This document shows, piece after piece, positions 1-5,996 of a stretch of 8,003 nucleotides of DNA. Source of the DNA: Thermoplasmata archaeon (GTDB lineage: Archaea; Thermoplasmatota; Thermoplasmata; GCA-020350865); assembly GCA_020350865.1 (NCBI GenBank), contig CP070726.1:694326-702328 (forward strand), written 5' to 3'. A program made the translations under genes and the position numbers. The notes under the pieces are model-generated. The model ran no database searches, was not told where the DNA came from, and saw nothing but the letters and a program-made list of their open reading frames with translations. Numbering within the stretch: the stretch's first letter is position 1; each line of letters opens with the position of its first letter.

Positions 1-330
1 AAACTGCTCCCTGGCCTGGGATATCAGGGCCTCCGCCTTGCTCACGTCCACCCCCACTTCTCCCAGGTTCAAAACCCACTCCAAGGCCGCGGAAAGGCAG
101 AAGGCCATACCCGCTTTCACAAACTCTTTGGAAGGCTCCTCCATCATATCCAGGGTCCTTCTTCCTATTTCCAGGGTGTTGGCGTAATCCCTGCTTCCGT
201 ACGAGCTCTGAATGTCTCTGAGCAGGTTCATGGGTTCGTTAAAAATCGCCTTGATAGTCTCAAAATCCCTGACGATTCTCGATAGCTCATCTTCAGACTC
301 TTCCCGCTGCTCTTCAATTTCCTCATCCAT
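1..330 (-). CDS. Helical TPR-like hypothetical protein, 5' part only
   Basis: The reading frame is open to the left edge, so only the first 110 residues are visible and the C-terminus is missing. The start chosen is ATG at 330-328, preceded at 6 nt by GGAG inside a GGGGGAG run (337-343). An in-frame ATG at 345-343 is the alternative and would add five residues (MGESS); an in-frame TAG ten codons further upstream rules out a longer N-terminus. The protein begins with a very acidic stretch (MDEEIEEQREESEDEL). It continues as predicted amphipathic helices with no signal peptide or membrane segment. The part near the edge, around GVDVSKAEALISQAREQF, resembles the helix-turn-helix units of TPR-like or coiled-coil proteins common in Thermoplasmata; that resemblance is from memory and not proven. 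Function unknown, probably a cytoplasmic scaffold or interaction protein. It is divergent from the gene at 680. Confidence 0.6.
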   Translation of the reverse strand, partial: MDEEIEEQREESEDELSRIVRDFETIKAIFNEPMNLLRDIQSSYGSRDYANTLEIGRRTLDMMEEPSKEFVKAGMAFCLSAALEWVLNLGEVGVDVSKAEALISQAREQF

Positions 331-336
331 TGAACT

Positions 337-343
337 CTCCCCC
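337..343 (-). promoter_or_regulatory. Candidate ribosome binding site for the left-edge gene
   Basis: GGGGGAG reads on the minus strand, with GGAG ending 6 nt before ATG 330-328. It favours that ATG over the in-frame ATG at 345, which overlaps this motif and has no comparable purine-rich site in front of it. Confidence 0.4.
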
Positions 344-364
344 ATGGTCGTCTCTTCAATTAAC

Positions 365-418
365 GCCGAAAACCGCTAAAATGGGTTCCTCTGTTGCTCT
401 CCAAGCGGTTTTAACGGC
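365..418. repeat. Imperfect inverted repeat in the intergenic region
   Basis: The left arm GCCGAAAACCGCT (365-377) is complementary to the right arm AGCGGTTTTAACGGC (404-418) apart from two extra bases in the right arm; the loop is 26 nt. Nine contiguous base pairs (AAAACCGCT with AGCGGTTTT) form the core. It lies 20 to 75 bases upstream of the left-edge gene. It could be an operator or a structured leader, and no function is demonstrated. Confidence 0.4.
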
Positions 419-574
419 AGAAACCCTGAACTTCGTCCACGAACTTAAAGTTTTCCGTTTTCGGAGGCCATCCCCAGCAAAACCACCTCTTAAATCCATA
501 ATAACGTCAATGATTCGATTATATGGTGCAGTACACCTCAGGATTTGCGAAAAGGTTATTATCGTTCAATTTCA

Positions 575-584
575 TTAATATAAT
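575..584 (+). promoter_or_regulatory. Candidate TATA box for the gene at 680
   Basis: TTAATATAAT is the most TATA-like element before the plus-strand gene at 680. A start site about 25 bases downstream would fall near 605-610 and give a leader of about 70 nt that includes the small CAGTT/AACTG hairpin. GATTATATGG at about 516-525 is a weaker alternative. Placement is from sequence pattern only. Confidence 0.35.
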
Positions 585-668
585 CTGTTATTCACATACG
601 AAGGACAGTTCCCTAACTGGTAAACTGAGGTATGGATCATCACATAGGGGTGTTGTCTTAAGTCGCAA

Positions 669-673
669 GAGGT
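669..673 (+). promoter_or_regulatory. Ribosome binding site GAGGT for the gene at 680
   Basis: GAGGT lies 6 nt before ATG 680 and matches the archaeal anti-Shine-Dalgarno. With an in-frame TAA at about 658-660, it fixes the start of the downstream gene. Confidence 0.55.
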
Positions 674-679
674 TCCCAT

Positions 680-1123
680 ATGGAGATAAAACCCGTGGAG
701 GAGATCATAGCCGAGATAAAGGCCGTATACGACAACAATCCCCTGGGCTGGAGGATGCTGCGGGGCAGGGACACAAGGGGCCATTACGACACGTACATCA
801 TGAACCAAAACTGCCTGTGGCAGCTGAAGACGGAATTTGCCAACCCGTACAGGCCCAAGGGCGTGGGCCTCAGGATAATGGACAAACCCTCAGAAGAGAT
901 CGAGATGCTCATGGAGATCGGCGATGCCCTCCCCTTTTCCGAAATTTATCCCCAGCGCAAGAGCCACCCCATATTCACCCTGGGCGTCGGAAGGTACAGC
1001 CCCAAGGCAGCAGACGAGGTAAAGGGCATCATTTCCTCCAGACAGGCCGAGCTCGAGCATCAGCTCTCAGACAGCCTAAAAAAGCTTCTCCACAGGGAGG
1101 GAATGTGCCAGGAGTACAGGTAA
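680..1123 (+). CDS. Hypothetical protein, 147 aa, family not recognised
   Basis: I do not recognise this protein. The start is well supported: ATG 680 has GAGGT 6 nt upstream and an in-frame stop a few codons before it. The protein is soluble-looking, with no signal peptide or membrane segment. It starts with an amphipathic helix (EEIIAEIKAVYDNN). A central part rich in aromatic and basic residues follows (GWRMLRGRDTRGHYDTYIMNQ, then CLWQLKTEFANPYRPKG), and the end is a charged helix (SRQAELEHQLSDSLKKLL). There are only two cysteines and no metal-binding cluster or nucleotide-binding motif. The three-base periodicity and GC-rich third positions agree with real coding sequence. It sits alone between a divergent gene and a convergent DUF429 gene, so neighbours say nothing about its role. 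Confidence 0.7.
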   Translation: MEIKPVEEIIAEIKAVYDNNPLGWRMLRGRDTRGHYDTYIMNQNCLWQLKTEFANPYRPKGVGLRIMDKPSEEIEMLMEIGDALPFSEIYPQRKSHPIFTLGVGRYSPKAADEVKGIISSRQAELEHQLSDSLKKLLHREGMCQEYR

Positions 1124-1148
1124 TGGCTGTCTGGAGGCCATGGTTTTT
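1123..1148 (+). terminator. Candidate terminator after the gene at 680
   Basis: A 5-bp stem (ATGGC 1123-1127 with GCCAT 1137-1141, 9-nt loop) is followed by a run of five T at 1144-1148. Archaeal termination needs mainly the U-run, so this can end the plus-strand transcript in the 25-base gap before the convergent DUF429 gene. The T-run abuts the stop codon of that gene. Confidence 0.4.
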
Positions 1149-1910
1149 CTATTCTTTGGAGATACGTGCCGCCCTCCTCAGACAGTCAGAGACCAGTGTG
1201 AGAATAAACCCCTCCTCCTTATCTCCAAGGACAACACATCTGTCCTCTCCGTGTCTGTAAAAAAGCAGCACAGTGTATGCGGCCACGGCAGCGTCCAGAA
1301 GGTCCCCCAGTTGGTCCAGCTCCCTATTTTTAAGACCCTTGATATCTGCCTTCAACAGATGCTCCTTTTTTCCTTTCAATTTCAGGGGGGGATTTTGGGA
1401 GAGCAACTGCCTTTTCAGCATTCCCAGTCCCTCCTCCTTTCTCACCCTGCCGGTGTTCTTGTTTTTGGGCACTTTTTTTGGTCCGAAAAGGACCTTCCAG
1501 GTCGCATAGGGGTACACCTCGAAGAGCGCGCTTTTTTCCTTTCCAATTACGGGGGAATCTTTCAGGGGGATATCAATGCATCCCAATTTATCAACCAGTA
1601 CCTCCCCCCTTATTCCGCCGAAGGTTTTTACGAGCCATTCCCTCTTGCCCGGGAAAACACCTATGCCGCAGGAAAGCAGCCTTTGCTCGCATCCCCGCTG
1701 CTTCTGGTAAGGGGGGACCACCAGAGGGGCGTCAATGCCCACCATGCACCCCTCATCCTTGTATTTTTTCACAAAGGCAAGGATGTCGTCATCGGTGGTG
1801 AGAAGGGCAGCATCCTCCATTTCATATTTTTCATTGAGAACCACGGCTGCCGTTCGGAAGGGTTTGGGGGGATCCAACTTCCATGAGAGGTCAATGCCCA
1901 TGAAGTGCAT
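1149..1910 (-). CDS. DUF429 family protein, predicted RNase H-fold nuclease
   Basis: The 253-aa protein has the layout of the DUF429 family (COG2410-type predicted nucleases with an RNase H-like fold). What is visible: a first strand with an acidic residue (GIDLSW, Asp7), a second acidic motif (VGIDAPLVVPP, Asp60), an EVYPYATWKVLFG block (Glu131), and a C-terminal LLDAAVAAYT motif (Asp206) followed by GDKEEGFILTL. These acidic residues are the likely metal-binding set. The family is called a nuclease from its fold; substrate and biological role are not established. An in-frame TAA just upstream excludes a longer N-terminus. The start is Met1 at 1910 or Met4 at 1901. There is no Shine-Dalgarno sequence, and a TATA box about 26 bases upstream suggests a leaderless transcript. 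The gene is convergent with the gene at 680 and divergent from the gene at 2019. Confidence 0.82.
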   Translation of the reverse strand: MHFMGIDLSWKLDPPKPFRTAAVVLNEKYEMEDAALLTTDDDILAFVKKYKDEGCMVGIDAPLVVPPYQKQRGCEQRLLSCGIGVFPGKREWLVKTFGGIRGEVLVDKLGCIDIPLKDSPVIGKEKSALFEVYPYATWKVLFGPKKVPKNKNTGRVRKEEGLGMLKRQLLSQNPPLKLKGKKEHLLKADIKGLKNRELDQLGDLLDAAVAAYTVLLFYRHGEDRCVVLGDKEEGFILTLVSDCLRRAARISKE

Positions 1911-1930
1911 GGCGGGGAATTATCATCTGT

Positions 1931-1940
1931 TTAATATATT
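1931..1940 (-). promoter_or_regulatory. TATA box for the DUF429 gene (leaderless arrangement)
   Basis: AATATATTAA on the minus strand is centred about 26 bases upstream of ATG 1910. That is the normal archaeal TATA-to-start-site distance, so transcription would begin at or next to the start codon. The lack of a Shine-Dalgarno sequence before ATG 1910 agrees. Confidence 0.55.
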
Positions 1941-1969
1941 TACCGGACCCAATGAATGGTACAAACTCG

Positions 1970-1985
1970 TTATAACAAATTATAA
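1970..1985 (+). promoter_or_regulatory. Candidate promoter of the gene at 2019, two TTATAA boxes
   Basis: Two copies of TTATAA (1970-1975 and 1980-1985) are spaced exactly 10 bases apart. Using the first as TATA box, transcription would start near 1995-2000, leaving a leader of about 20 nt that keeps the GGTGAT ribosome binding site. Using the second, the start site would fall near 2008 and lose that site, so the first is more likely. Confidence 0.45.
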
Positions 1986-2002
1986 GTTGATGTAAGCCAT
2001 CT

Positions 2003-2008
2003 GGTGAT
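2003..2008 (+). promoter_or_regulatory. Ribosome binding site GGTGAT for the gene at 2019
   Basis: GGTGAT matches the 3' half of the full Shine-Dalgarno sequence and ends 10 nt before ATG 2019. It supports that start over the internal ATG at 2067. Confidence 0.45.
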
Positions 2009-2018
2009 ATAATCCCTA

Positions 2019-2465
2019 ATGCAGGGTTACGAACATCCAGGAGGTTTTGAATTGGGCGAAGCTAGCATGGACGATATCGATGCTTGGTTGAAGGGGTTTG
2101 AACTCGAGTCACTGGAGAAAACCTTACCCGGTAACTGGAGTTTTGTCCAGAAATCCGGGGATTCAGTGATACAGATCAGTGTCATGTACACCGAAGCCGA
2201 TCCTCCCACGCCCCCCATGATAGGGGTGGGCTGTATCTTTTTAGATCCCCCGGAGAAGAACCACCTCCAGTTGTACGAGAGGCTGCTGGAGCTGCATACC
2301 ATCAGCCACGAAACAAAGTTCTGCAAGGTGAAAAACGGCGCCATCATGCTCATTACCCACAGGAGTGTTGTTGACCTGGACCAGTCGGAGCTCAAGGAAA
2401 TGATTGACACCGTTGTCATGATGTACAATCAGTTTCACGATGATTGTCTAAAAATAGTGGCATAG
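2019..2465 (+). CDS. YbjN / type III chaperone-like fold protein, 148 aa (tentative)
   Basis: This small acidic, soluble protein has no signal peptide or membrane segment. Its layout resembles YbjN-domain and SycE/CesT-like chaperone-fold proteins: an N-terminal helix (MDDIDAWLKGFELESL), a beta region with WSFVQKSGDSVIQISVMYT, a PPMIGVGCIFLDPP strand, a central helix (YERLLELHTISHETKFC), paired strands (KVKNGAIMLITHRSVVDL) and a C-terminal helix (SELKEMIDTVVMMYNQFHDD). The helix-strand-strand-helix order in the second half is the most persuasive part. The assignment is pattern recognition without an alignment. In this fold the usual role is protein binding, but no partner is visible here. The start is ATG 2019, after GGTGAT and an in-frame TAA at 2010-2012; ATG 2067 (Met17) is an alternative that would begin at the first helix. 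The gene is monocistronic, divergent from DUF429 and convergent with top6A. Confidence 0.7.
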   Translation: MQGYEHPGGFELGEASMDDIDAWLKGFELESLEKTLPGNWSFVQKSGDSVIQISVMYTEADPPTPPMIGVGCIFLDPPEKNHLQLYERLLELHTISHETKFCKVKNGAIMLITHRSVVDLDQSELKEMIDTVVMMYNQFHDDCLKIVA

Positions 2466-2481
2466 ATGGGTGTTCCTGGAA

Positions 2482-2503
2482 TATTTTTTACCCAATACTT
2501 TTT
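2482..2503 (+). terminator. U-rich terminator after the gene at 2019
   Basis: Two T-runs (2484-2489, six T; 2499-2503, five T) lie 19 to 38 bases after the stop codon in the 80-base convergent gap before top6A. This is the usual form of an archaeal oligo-U terminator. No strong hairpin is visible. Confidence 0.5.
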
Positions 2504-2545
2504 GTGACGGGTACGTCCTAATGCAATAAGAAGTAACGATAATCT

Positions 2546-3640
2546 TCACATAAGGCCCATCTCACCGAGCTTCTCGGGGAGGTAGGTATCGGTGACAAAA
2601 TCCAGCCCGTACTTGGCCAGGGCCTGCTGCTCCGCCTTCTTGTTGATCTCGAGCATGAGCTCGATTTCGGATTTCCAGAACTGGTTCTTGAATCGCGGAT
2701 CGGAGAGCTCTGCCTTCAAGGCGTTCTTGTCCTGCTCCGTGAGGCCGTCCGTGGGCAGCTCGTAGTTCAGGATGTCGGAGGCCGTGATGCCAACATACTC
2801 GGCTGTGGGCGTGGCCAGGTAATCCGAGATATAGGCGGTCTTGATGGCGCCGTAGGCCACGCTGGCGAAGATCCTGAAGGACCACGGGTCGCCGTCCGTG
2901 AACACGGCCACGGGGGTATCGAACTCCTCGTTCAACCGCTTGATAAATCTTCTCGTACTCCTGGCGGGCTGACCCTTGAGGTGCACGAGCAGGGCATTGG
3001 CCTCCTCGTCGAAGCCGTTCTCAACAAGCCTGTCGAACATACCGCCAGTTTCTATGGCTATTATCAGGTCCACATCCACGCTCTTGAATTTGATCTTGTC
3101 CTTCTCGATATTGTAGGGGATGCCGTATCCCGAGTCCCCCACGTCGTCGCGGCAGTTGATCTTCTTCTTCTCGCCCTTCCTGTTCACCTCCTCCAGAGTG
3201 ATGTTGCCGATAACCCGGGCACCGTCCTCCTCGGGCCTCAGCTTGAAGTCCTCACGCATGCAGCCCGTTGTTGCCTCCAGGTCCTCGGCCAGCTTGTCGC
3301 TCTCGTTTTGGGCAGAGAACTTGGCGCTCTCCCAACCCTCCGAGATGTAGTACATCTCCCTGAGGGTGGAGGACTTCTTGTGCTTTATCATGTCCTCGAT
3401 GAACTCCATCATGTGCAGTGTGCGGAGGAGCATGTAGGCGCCGTCCAGCTTCTTGGCGGAGCGGGTACCCGTGGAATCGCCCATCTTCCAGACATGATGC
3501 TTTCTTGAGAACTTGATGTTGCCCTTCGTTCTCACGGGGATCTTCATTACGGGTATCTTTCCCTTGTCCATCTGATCGTATATGTCCTCTGCGATGCCTT
3601 CGAGCTGGCTTACGGCATTCTTGAATCTGGCCTCTGTCAT
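2546..3640 (-). CDS. top6A: DNA topoisomerase VI subunit A (Spo11-like)
   Basis: This is the DNA-cleaving subunit of the type IIB topoisomerase, which with Top6B forms an A2B2 enzyme that relaxes supercoils and unlinks chromosomes by ATP-dependent double-strand passage. The 364-aa length is normal for the family. Residues 90-103 ([14 protein letters not shown]) form the winged-helix catalytic motif; Tyr98, the second of the YY pair, is the expected active-site tyrosine. The Toprim domain supplies Glu197 ([13 protein letters not shown]) and Asp249/Asp251 (FTDGDPWS), the Mg2+-binding triad. No key residue is missing and the C-terminus is complete. The start ATG overlaps the stop of top6B in an ATGA quartet (3637-3640), with a strong GGAGGTG site 8 nt upstream, so translation is probably coupled. 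The protein is the archaeal relative of eukaryotic Spo11. Confidence 0.97.
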   Translation of the reverse strand: MTEARFKNAVSQLEGIAEDIYDQMDKGKIPVMKIPVRTKGNIKFSRKHHVWKMGDSTGTRSAKKLDGAYMLLRTLHMMEFIEDMIKHKKSSTLREMYYISEGWESAKFSAQNESDKLAEDLEATTGCMREDFKLRPEEDGARVIGNITLEEVNRKGEKKKINCRDDVGDSGYGIPYNIEKDKIKFKSVDVDLIIAIETGGMFDRLVENGFDEEANALLVHLKGQPARSTRRFIKRLNEEFDTPVAVFTDGDPWSFRIFASVAYGAIKTAYISDYLATPTAEYVGITASDILNYELPTDGLTEQDKNALKAELSDPRFKNQFWKSEIELMLEINKKAEQQALAKYGLDFVTDTYLPEKLGEMGLM

Positions 3641-5772
3641 CTTTCTGCCACCTCCTCCAAGGTGTTCTGGGTGCCCATCATCTCCATTCCGTTTTCCCCT
3701 GCCTCAGCATCCTCTTCGCCAACACCCTCCTCATCCTCCACCGCCTCATCTTCGCCCTCATCATCTCCTCCCTCTGATTCCTCATCCACGAAGCTGTCCA
3801 ATGTGGTGGTCTCCTCGATATCCTCGTCTAAGTCCCAGTCCCCCGGCAGGGGCTCGGCGCCGATGACCTGTACGGGATTGATACCCGAGACATAGAGCTC
3901 GACTTCGTCGATGTCCTCCGGGTCCAGTCCCTTCAATGTGAAGGTGATGTCCAGCTTTTCGGTGGAGGGTATGGACTTCAGCTCCCACCTCACCTTGCCG
4001 CTCTTTCTCACCCTGTTGGGTTTGAGACTGAAGCTCTTCTCGTCGATACTTCCGGGAGGCAGAACCGCATAGAGGTTGAACTTCTTGCGGGATGGAGTGT
4101 AGTTGTACACCGTAACCGTGACATGATGTTTCTTCTTGAATTCGATGGCATCGTCGATCCAAACCACATCCATGATCTTGGTGATGATGGGCTCCAGGCG
4201 TGGTACGGGTTTCCCAACGATGCTTGCAGACTTCTGTGCGATCTGGGGCGGGAGCCCCTGGACTATGTCGAATTTCTCCCTTGTCTTCTTCTTCCTGGCC
4301 TTCTTCTTTATGTGTATCTGCAGCCTCCTTGCACAGAGCCTCAGGGCCCTTTCAACCTCCTCTCGAATCTCTGTGACATCTGCAATAGCTTCCTTTGCCT
4401 CGGATGTGAAGGGTATCTTCGTGGAGGCCACATGAACAAGAATGATGGCGGGTCCGTACGGTATGCCCCTTCCCCCCCTTTGCTCCAGTCCGTAGCGCCG
4501 CCAGTCCACATTCTCCACGGCCAGCGTGCAGGCGCATCCTCCCTGCTGGTACAGGAGCGGCACCCTGTTTGCGAACCTGAGAATTTTAACAGGACCATCC
4601 TTTGAAAGGTCCCCTCCGTGCACGATGCCCACCTCAACCTGGAAGGGATTGCCCGAATATACAGAGGGCTCCCTGGTCACCGGCGGGGCATAGAAATCGG
4701 GCCTCACATCATCCAGCACGTTCTTCAGGCCCTTCTTTATCAGCAGCTCGCCTATGGGCGAAAGGCAGTCCGTGGGCGGTGCCATGATCCTGATGTCCTT
4801 GATGGCCTCTATGATGCTTGTGGCATGCTCCAGCTTCAGCCTGGTGGGTTTCATTGTGGGGTCGATTTCGGCGCGCTCGCATATCTCCTTTGCCACCCGG
4901 GAGCTGATCCTGGAGAAATCGCTGGTCAAAAAGGAGGTCATTCTCTTTGATTTGGTGGCCTTGGCCATCTTCATGAGTATGCCCAGCTCGATGCCCTGGG
5001 GATGGGGTTTTATCTCCTTTGTGGAGGGCGGCATCTTCTCAGTTGCCCGAGGAAACTCTGTCCTGGTGCCGTCAGGCTCCGTAAGTACGATATGGGCATG
5101 GGGGTTAACTATGGCGGTGCCCTTCAGGTATTCGTACACCGACTGCTTGCCCTTGACGTACTTGCCCTTGATGTGGATTTCAACCCTTGTGCCGTGGTCC
5201 TTTCCGTCCCATATGACGAAATCGGTCTTGAGCACCTCCGGTCTGTTCCTCTTGGTGTCCATCATCAGGGTGATTTCGTGGGCCACGTCCTCCTTGGCGG
5301 TCTTGGAGCGCACCTTTGTGGGCTTGCCTGTTGTCAGCTGCCCGTACATAACGGCTGCGGAAATGCCGATGCCCTGCTGCCCCCTGGACTGCCTGATGGC
5401 ATGGAACCTGGAGCCGTAAAGAAGCCTTCCGAATATGTTGGGCACCTGTTTCTTCACGATTCCGGGGCCGTTGTCCTCGATTGCGAGCAGGTACTGATTC
5501 CGCGACACCTGCTTGATCTCGATGGATATCTCCGGCAGAATGCCCGCCTCCTCACAGGCATCCAATGAGTTGTCAACTCCTTCCTTTGCCGCTGTGAGAA
5601 GCGATCTGGTTAAGGTATCGAATCCCAGGATCTGTTTGTTCCTCTCGAAGAATTCGGACACGGAGATCTGCTTCTGCTTCTTGGCCAGCTCTTCGGCTAT
5701 TGATCGGGTCATATTGTCCACTCTCCATCGGGAGTGTAATTCGTTCCCATCCCGAATCTTGGGGCCGGGCAT
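3637..5772 (-). CDS. top6B: DNA topoisomerase VI subunit B, with long acidic C-terminal tail
   Basis: This is the GHKL ATPase subunit of topoisomerase VI; ATP-driven dimerisation closes the gate through which the second duplex passes. Domains in order: GHKL fold at about 21-240 with the N-box ([14 protein letters not shown], 64-77), the DNGPGI motif (100-105) and the glycine-rich lid ([11 protein letters not shown], 130-140); the H2TH region at about 250-325; the transducer domain at about 330-500 with the ATP-contacting switch lysine, probably Lys452 in [13 protein letters not shown]. An Ig-like domain at about 545-640 is like that of methanosarcinal Top6B. Residues 645-694 form a low-complexity, almost entirely Asp/Glu/Gly tail. 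At 711 aa it is longer than the roughly 530-640 usual in the family. The start is ATG 5772, bounded by an in-frame TGA; Met21 (5712) matches the usual family N-terminus ([13 protein letters not shown]) and has GGAG upstream, so it may be the real start. First gene of the top6BA operon. Confidence 0.97.
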   Translation of the reverse strand: MPGPKIRDGNELHSRWRVDNMTRSIAEELAKKQKQISVSEFFERNKQILGFDTLTRSLLTAAKEGVDNSLDACEEAGILPEISIEIKQVSRNQYLLAIEDNGPGIVKKQVPNIFGRLLYGSRFHAIRQSRGQQGIGISAAVMYGQLTTGKPTKVRSKTAKEDVAHEITLMMDTKRNRPEVLKTDFVIWDGKDHGTRVEIHIKGKYVKGKQSVYEYLKGTAIVNPHAHIVLTEPDGTRTEFPRATEKMPPSTKEIKPHPQGIELGILMKMAKATKSKRMTSFLTSDFSRISSRVAKEICERAEIDPTMKPTRLKLEHATSIIEAIKDIRIMAPPTDCLSPIGELLIKKGLKNVLDDVRPDFYAPPVTREPSVYSGNPFQVEVGIVHGGDLSKDGPVKILRFANRVPLLYQQGGCACTLAVENVDWRRYGLEQRGGRGIPYGPAIILVHVASTKIPFTSEAKEAIADVTEIREEVERALRLCARRLQIHIKKKARKKKTREKFDIVQGLPPQIAQKSASIVGKPVPRLEPIITKIMDVVWIDDAIEFKKKHHVTVTVYNYTPSRKKFNLYAVLPPGSIDEKSFSLKPNRVRKSGKVRWELKSIPSTEKLDITFTLKGLDPEDIDEVELYVSGINPVQVIGAEPLPGDWDLDEDIEETTTLDSFVDEESEGGDDEGEDEAVEDEEGVGEEDAEAGENGMEMMGTQNTLEEVAER
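3649..3655 (-). promoter_or_regulatory. Ribosome binding site GGAGGTG for top6A
   Basis: GGAGGTG inside the last codons of top6B ends 8 nt before the top6A ATG. It is the strongest Shine-Dalgarno sequence in the window and fixes the top6A start at the ATGA overlap. Confidence 0.75.
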
Positions 5773-5828
5773 TGATTCTCAGAGTCTTTCCAGCCCCATC
5801 CCAGCACGGGTGTAATGTGGTTTGAGGT

Positions 5829-5838
5829 TATAAATATT
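5829..5838 (-). promoter_or_regulatory. TATA box of the top6BA operon
   Basis: AATATTTATA reads on the minus strand with AT-rich flanks. A start site about 25 bases downstream would be near 5804-5808, giving a leader of about 33 nt to ATG 5772 or about 93 nt to ATG 5712. It is the best TATA match in this intergenic region. Confidence 0.5.
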
Positions 5839-5864
5839 ATCGGTTTTTGTGTGGATTATAGGGA

Positions 5865-5892
5865 CGGGATTTAATTTGCACTAGCAATCCCG
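5865..5892. repeat. Inverted repeat upstream of the top6BA promoter
   Basis: CGGGATT (5865-5871) and AATCCCG (5886-5892) are perfect 7-base inverted arms separated by 14 bases, with a nested TTGC/GCAA pair (5876-5879, 5884-5887). The element lies about 27 to 54 bases upstream of the top6B TATA box, a position where archaeal activators often bind. A further ATCCCG occurs at 5922-5927. It could equally form a hairpin in the 3' end of the transcript of the upstream minus-strand gene. No function shown. Confidence 0.35.
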
Positions 5893-5996
5893 ATTATGAA
5901 ACGATAATTGCCCGGGTTCCGATCCCGTTTTCGTCGTCTAAGATATTCAGAGATACCATGTGGTCTAAAATGTGATACATTGATGGGGATTATAAC

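Larger units (their letters stand above)
346..679. other. Divergent intergenic region, no gene
   Basis: This 334-base stretch lies between two divergent genes. I see no convincing coding region: the short open frames have atypical composition and no ribosome binding site. It holds an inverted repeat (365-377 with 404-418), a candidate plus-strand TATA box at about 575-584, and a small perfect hairpin (CAGTT 606-610, AACTG 615-619, 4-nt loop) that would lie near the 5' end of the transcript for the gene at 680. A TATA box for the minus-strand gene is not obvious; AT-rich candidates such as ATTTAAG (about 490-496, minus strand) are weak. Confidence 0.5.

Noticed and set aside
523..1260. Long plus-strand open frame overlapping the 147-aa gene
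   Set aside because: It is out of frame with the supported gene at 680, has no ribosome binding site, and its product is rich in Arg, Pro, Gly and His in the way typical of shifted-frame translation.
1140..1886. Long plus-strand open frame opposite the DUF429 gene
   Set aside because: It is antisense to a protein with recognisable family motifs and has no family features of its own.
2562..2885. Minus-strand open frame of 107 codons within top6A
   Set aside because: It overlaps the Top6A Toprim region in another frame and has no conserved motif or ribosome binding site.
3691..3800. Repetitive CTCCTC/CATCCTC-type sequence that could be read as a simple repeat array
   Set aside because: It is the coding sequence of the Asp/Glu-rich tail of Top6B, with irregular units and an intact frame; it is neither a CRISPR array nor a tandem repeat locus.
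4754..5419. 221-aa plus-strand open frame opposite top6B
   Set aside because: It is entirely antisense to conserved GHKL and transducer coding sequence; its length follows from the GC-rich codon pattern of top6B.
5911..5930. Hairpin CGGG-TTCCGAT-CCCG followed by four T, resembling a tRNA T-arm or a plus-strand terminator
   Set aside because: The loop TTCCGAT lacks the conserved purine 57 and A58 of a T-loop, and no cloverleaf can be built from the bases upstream. No plus-strand gene ends here, so a terminator has nothing to terminate.
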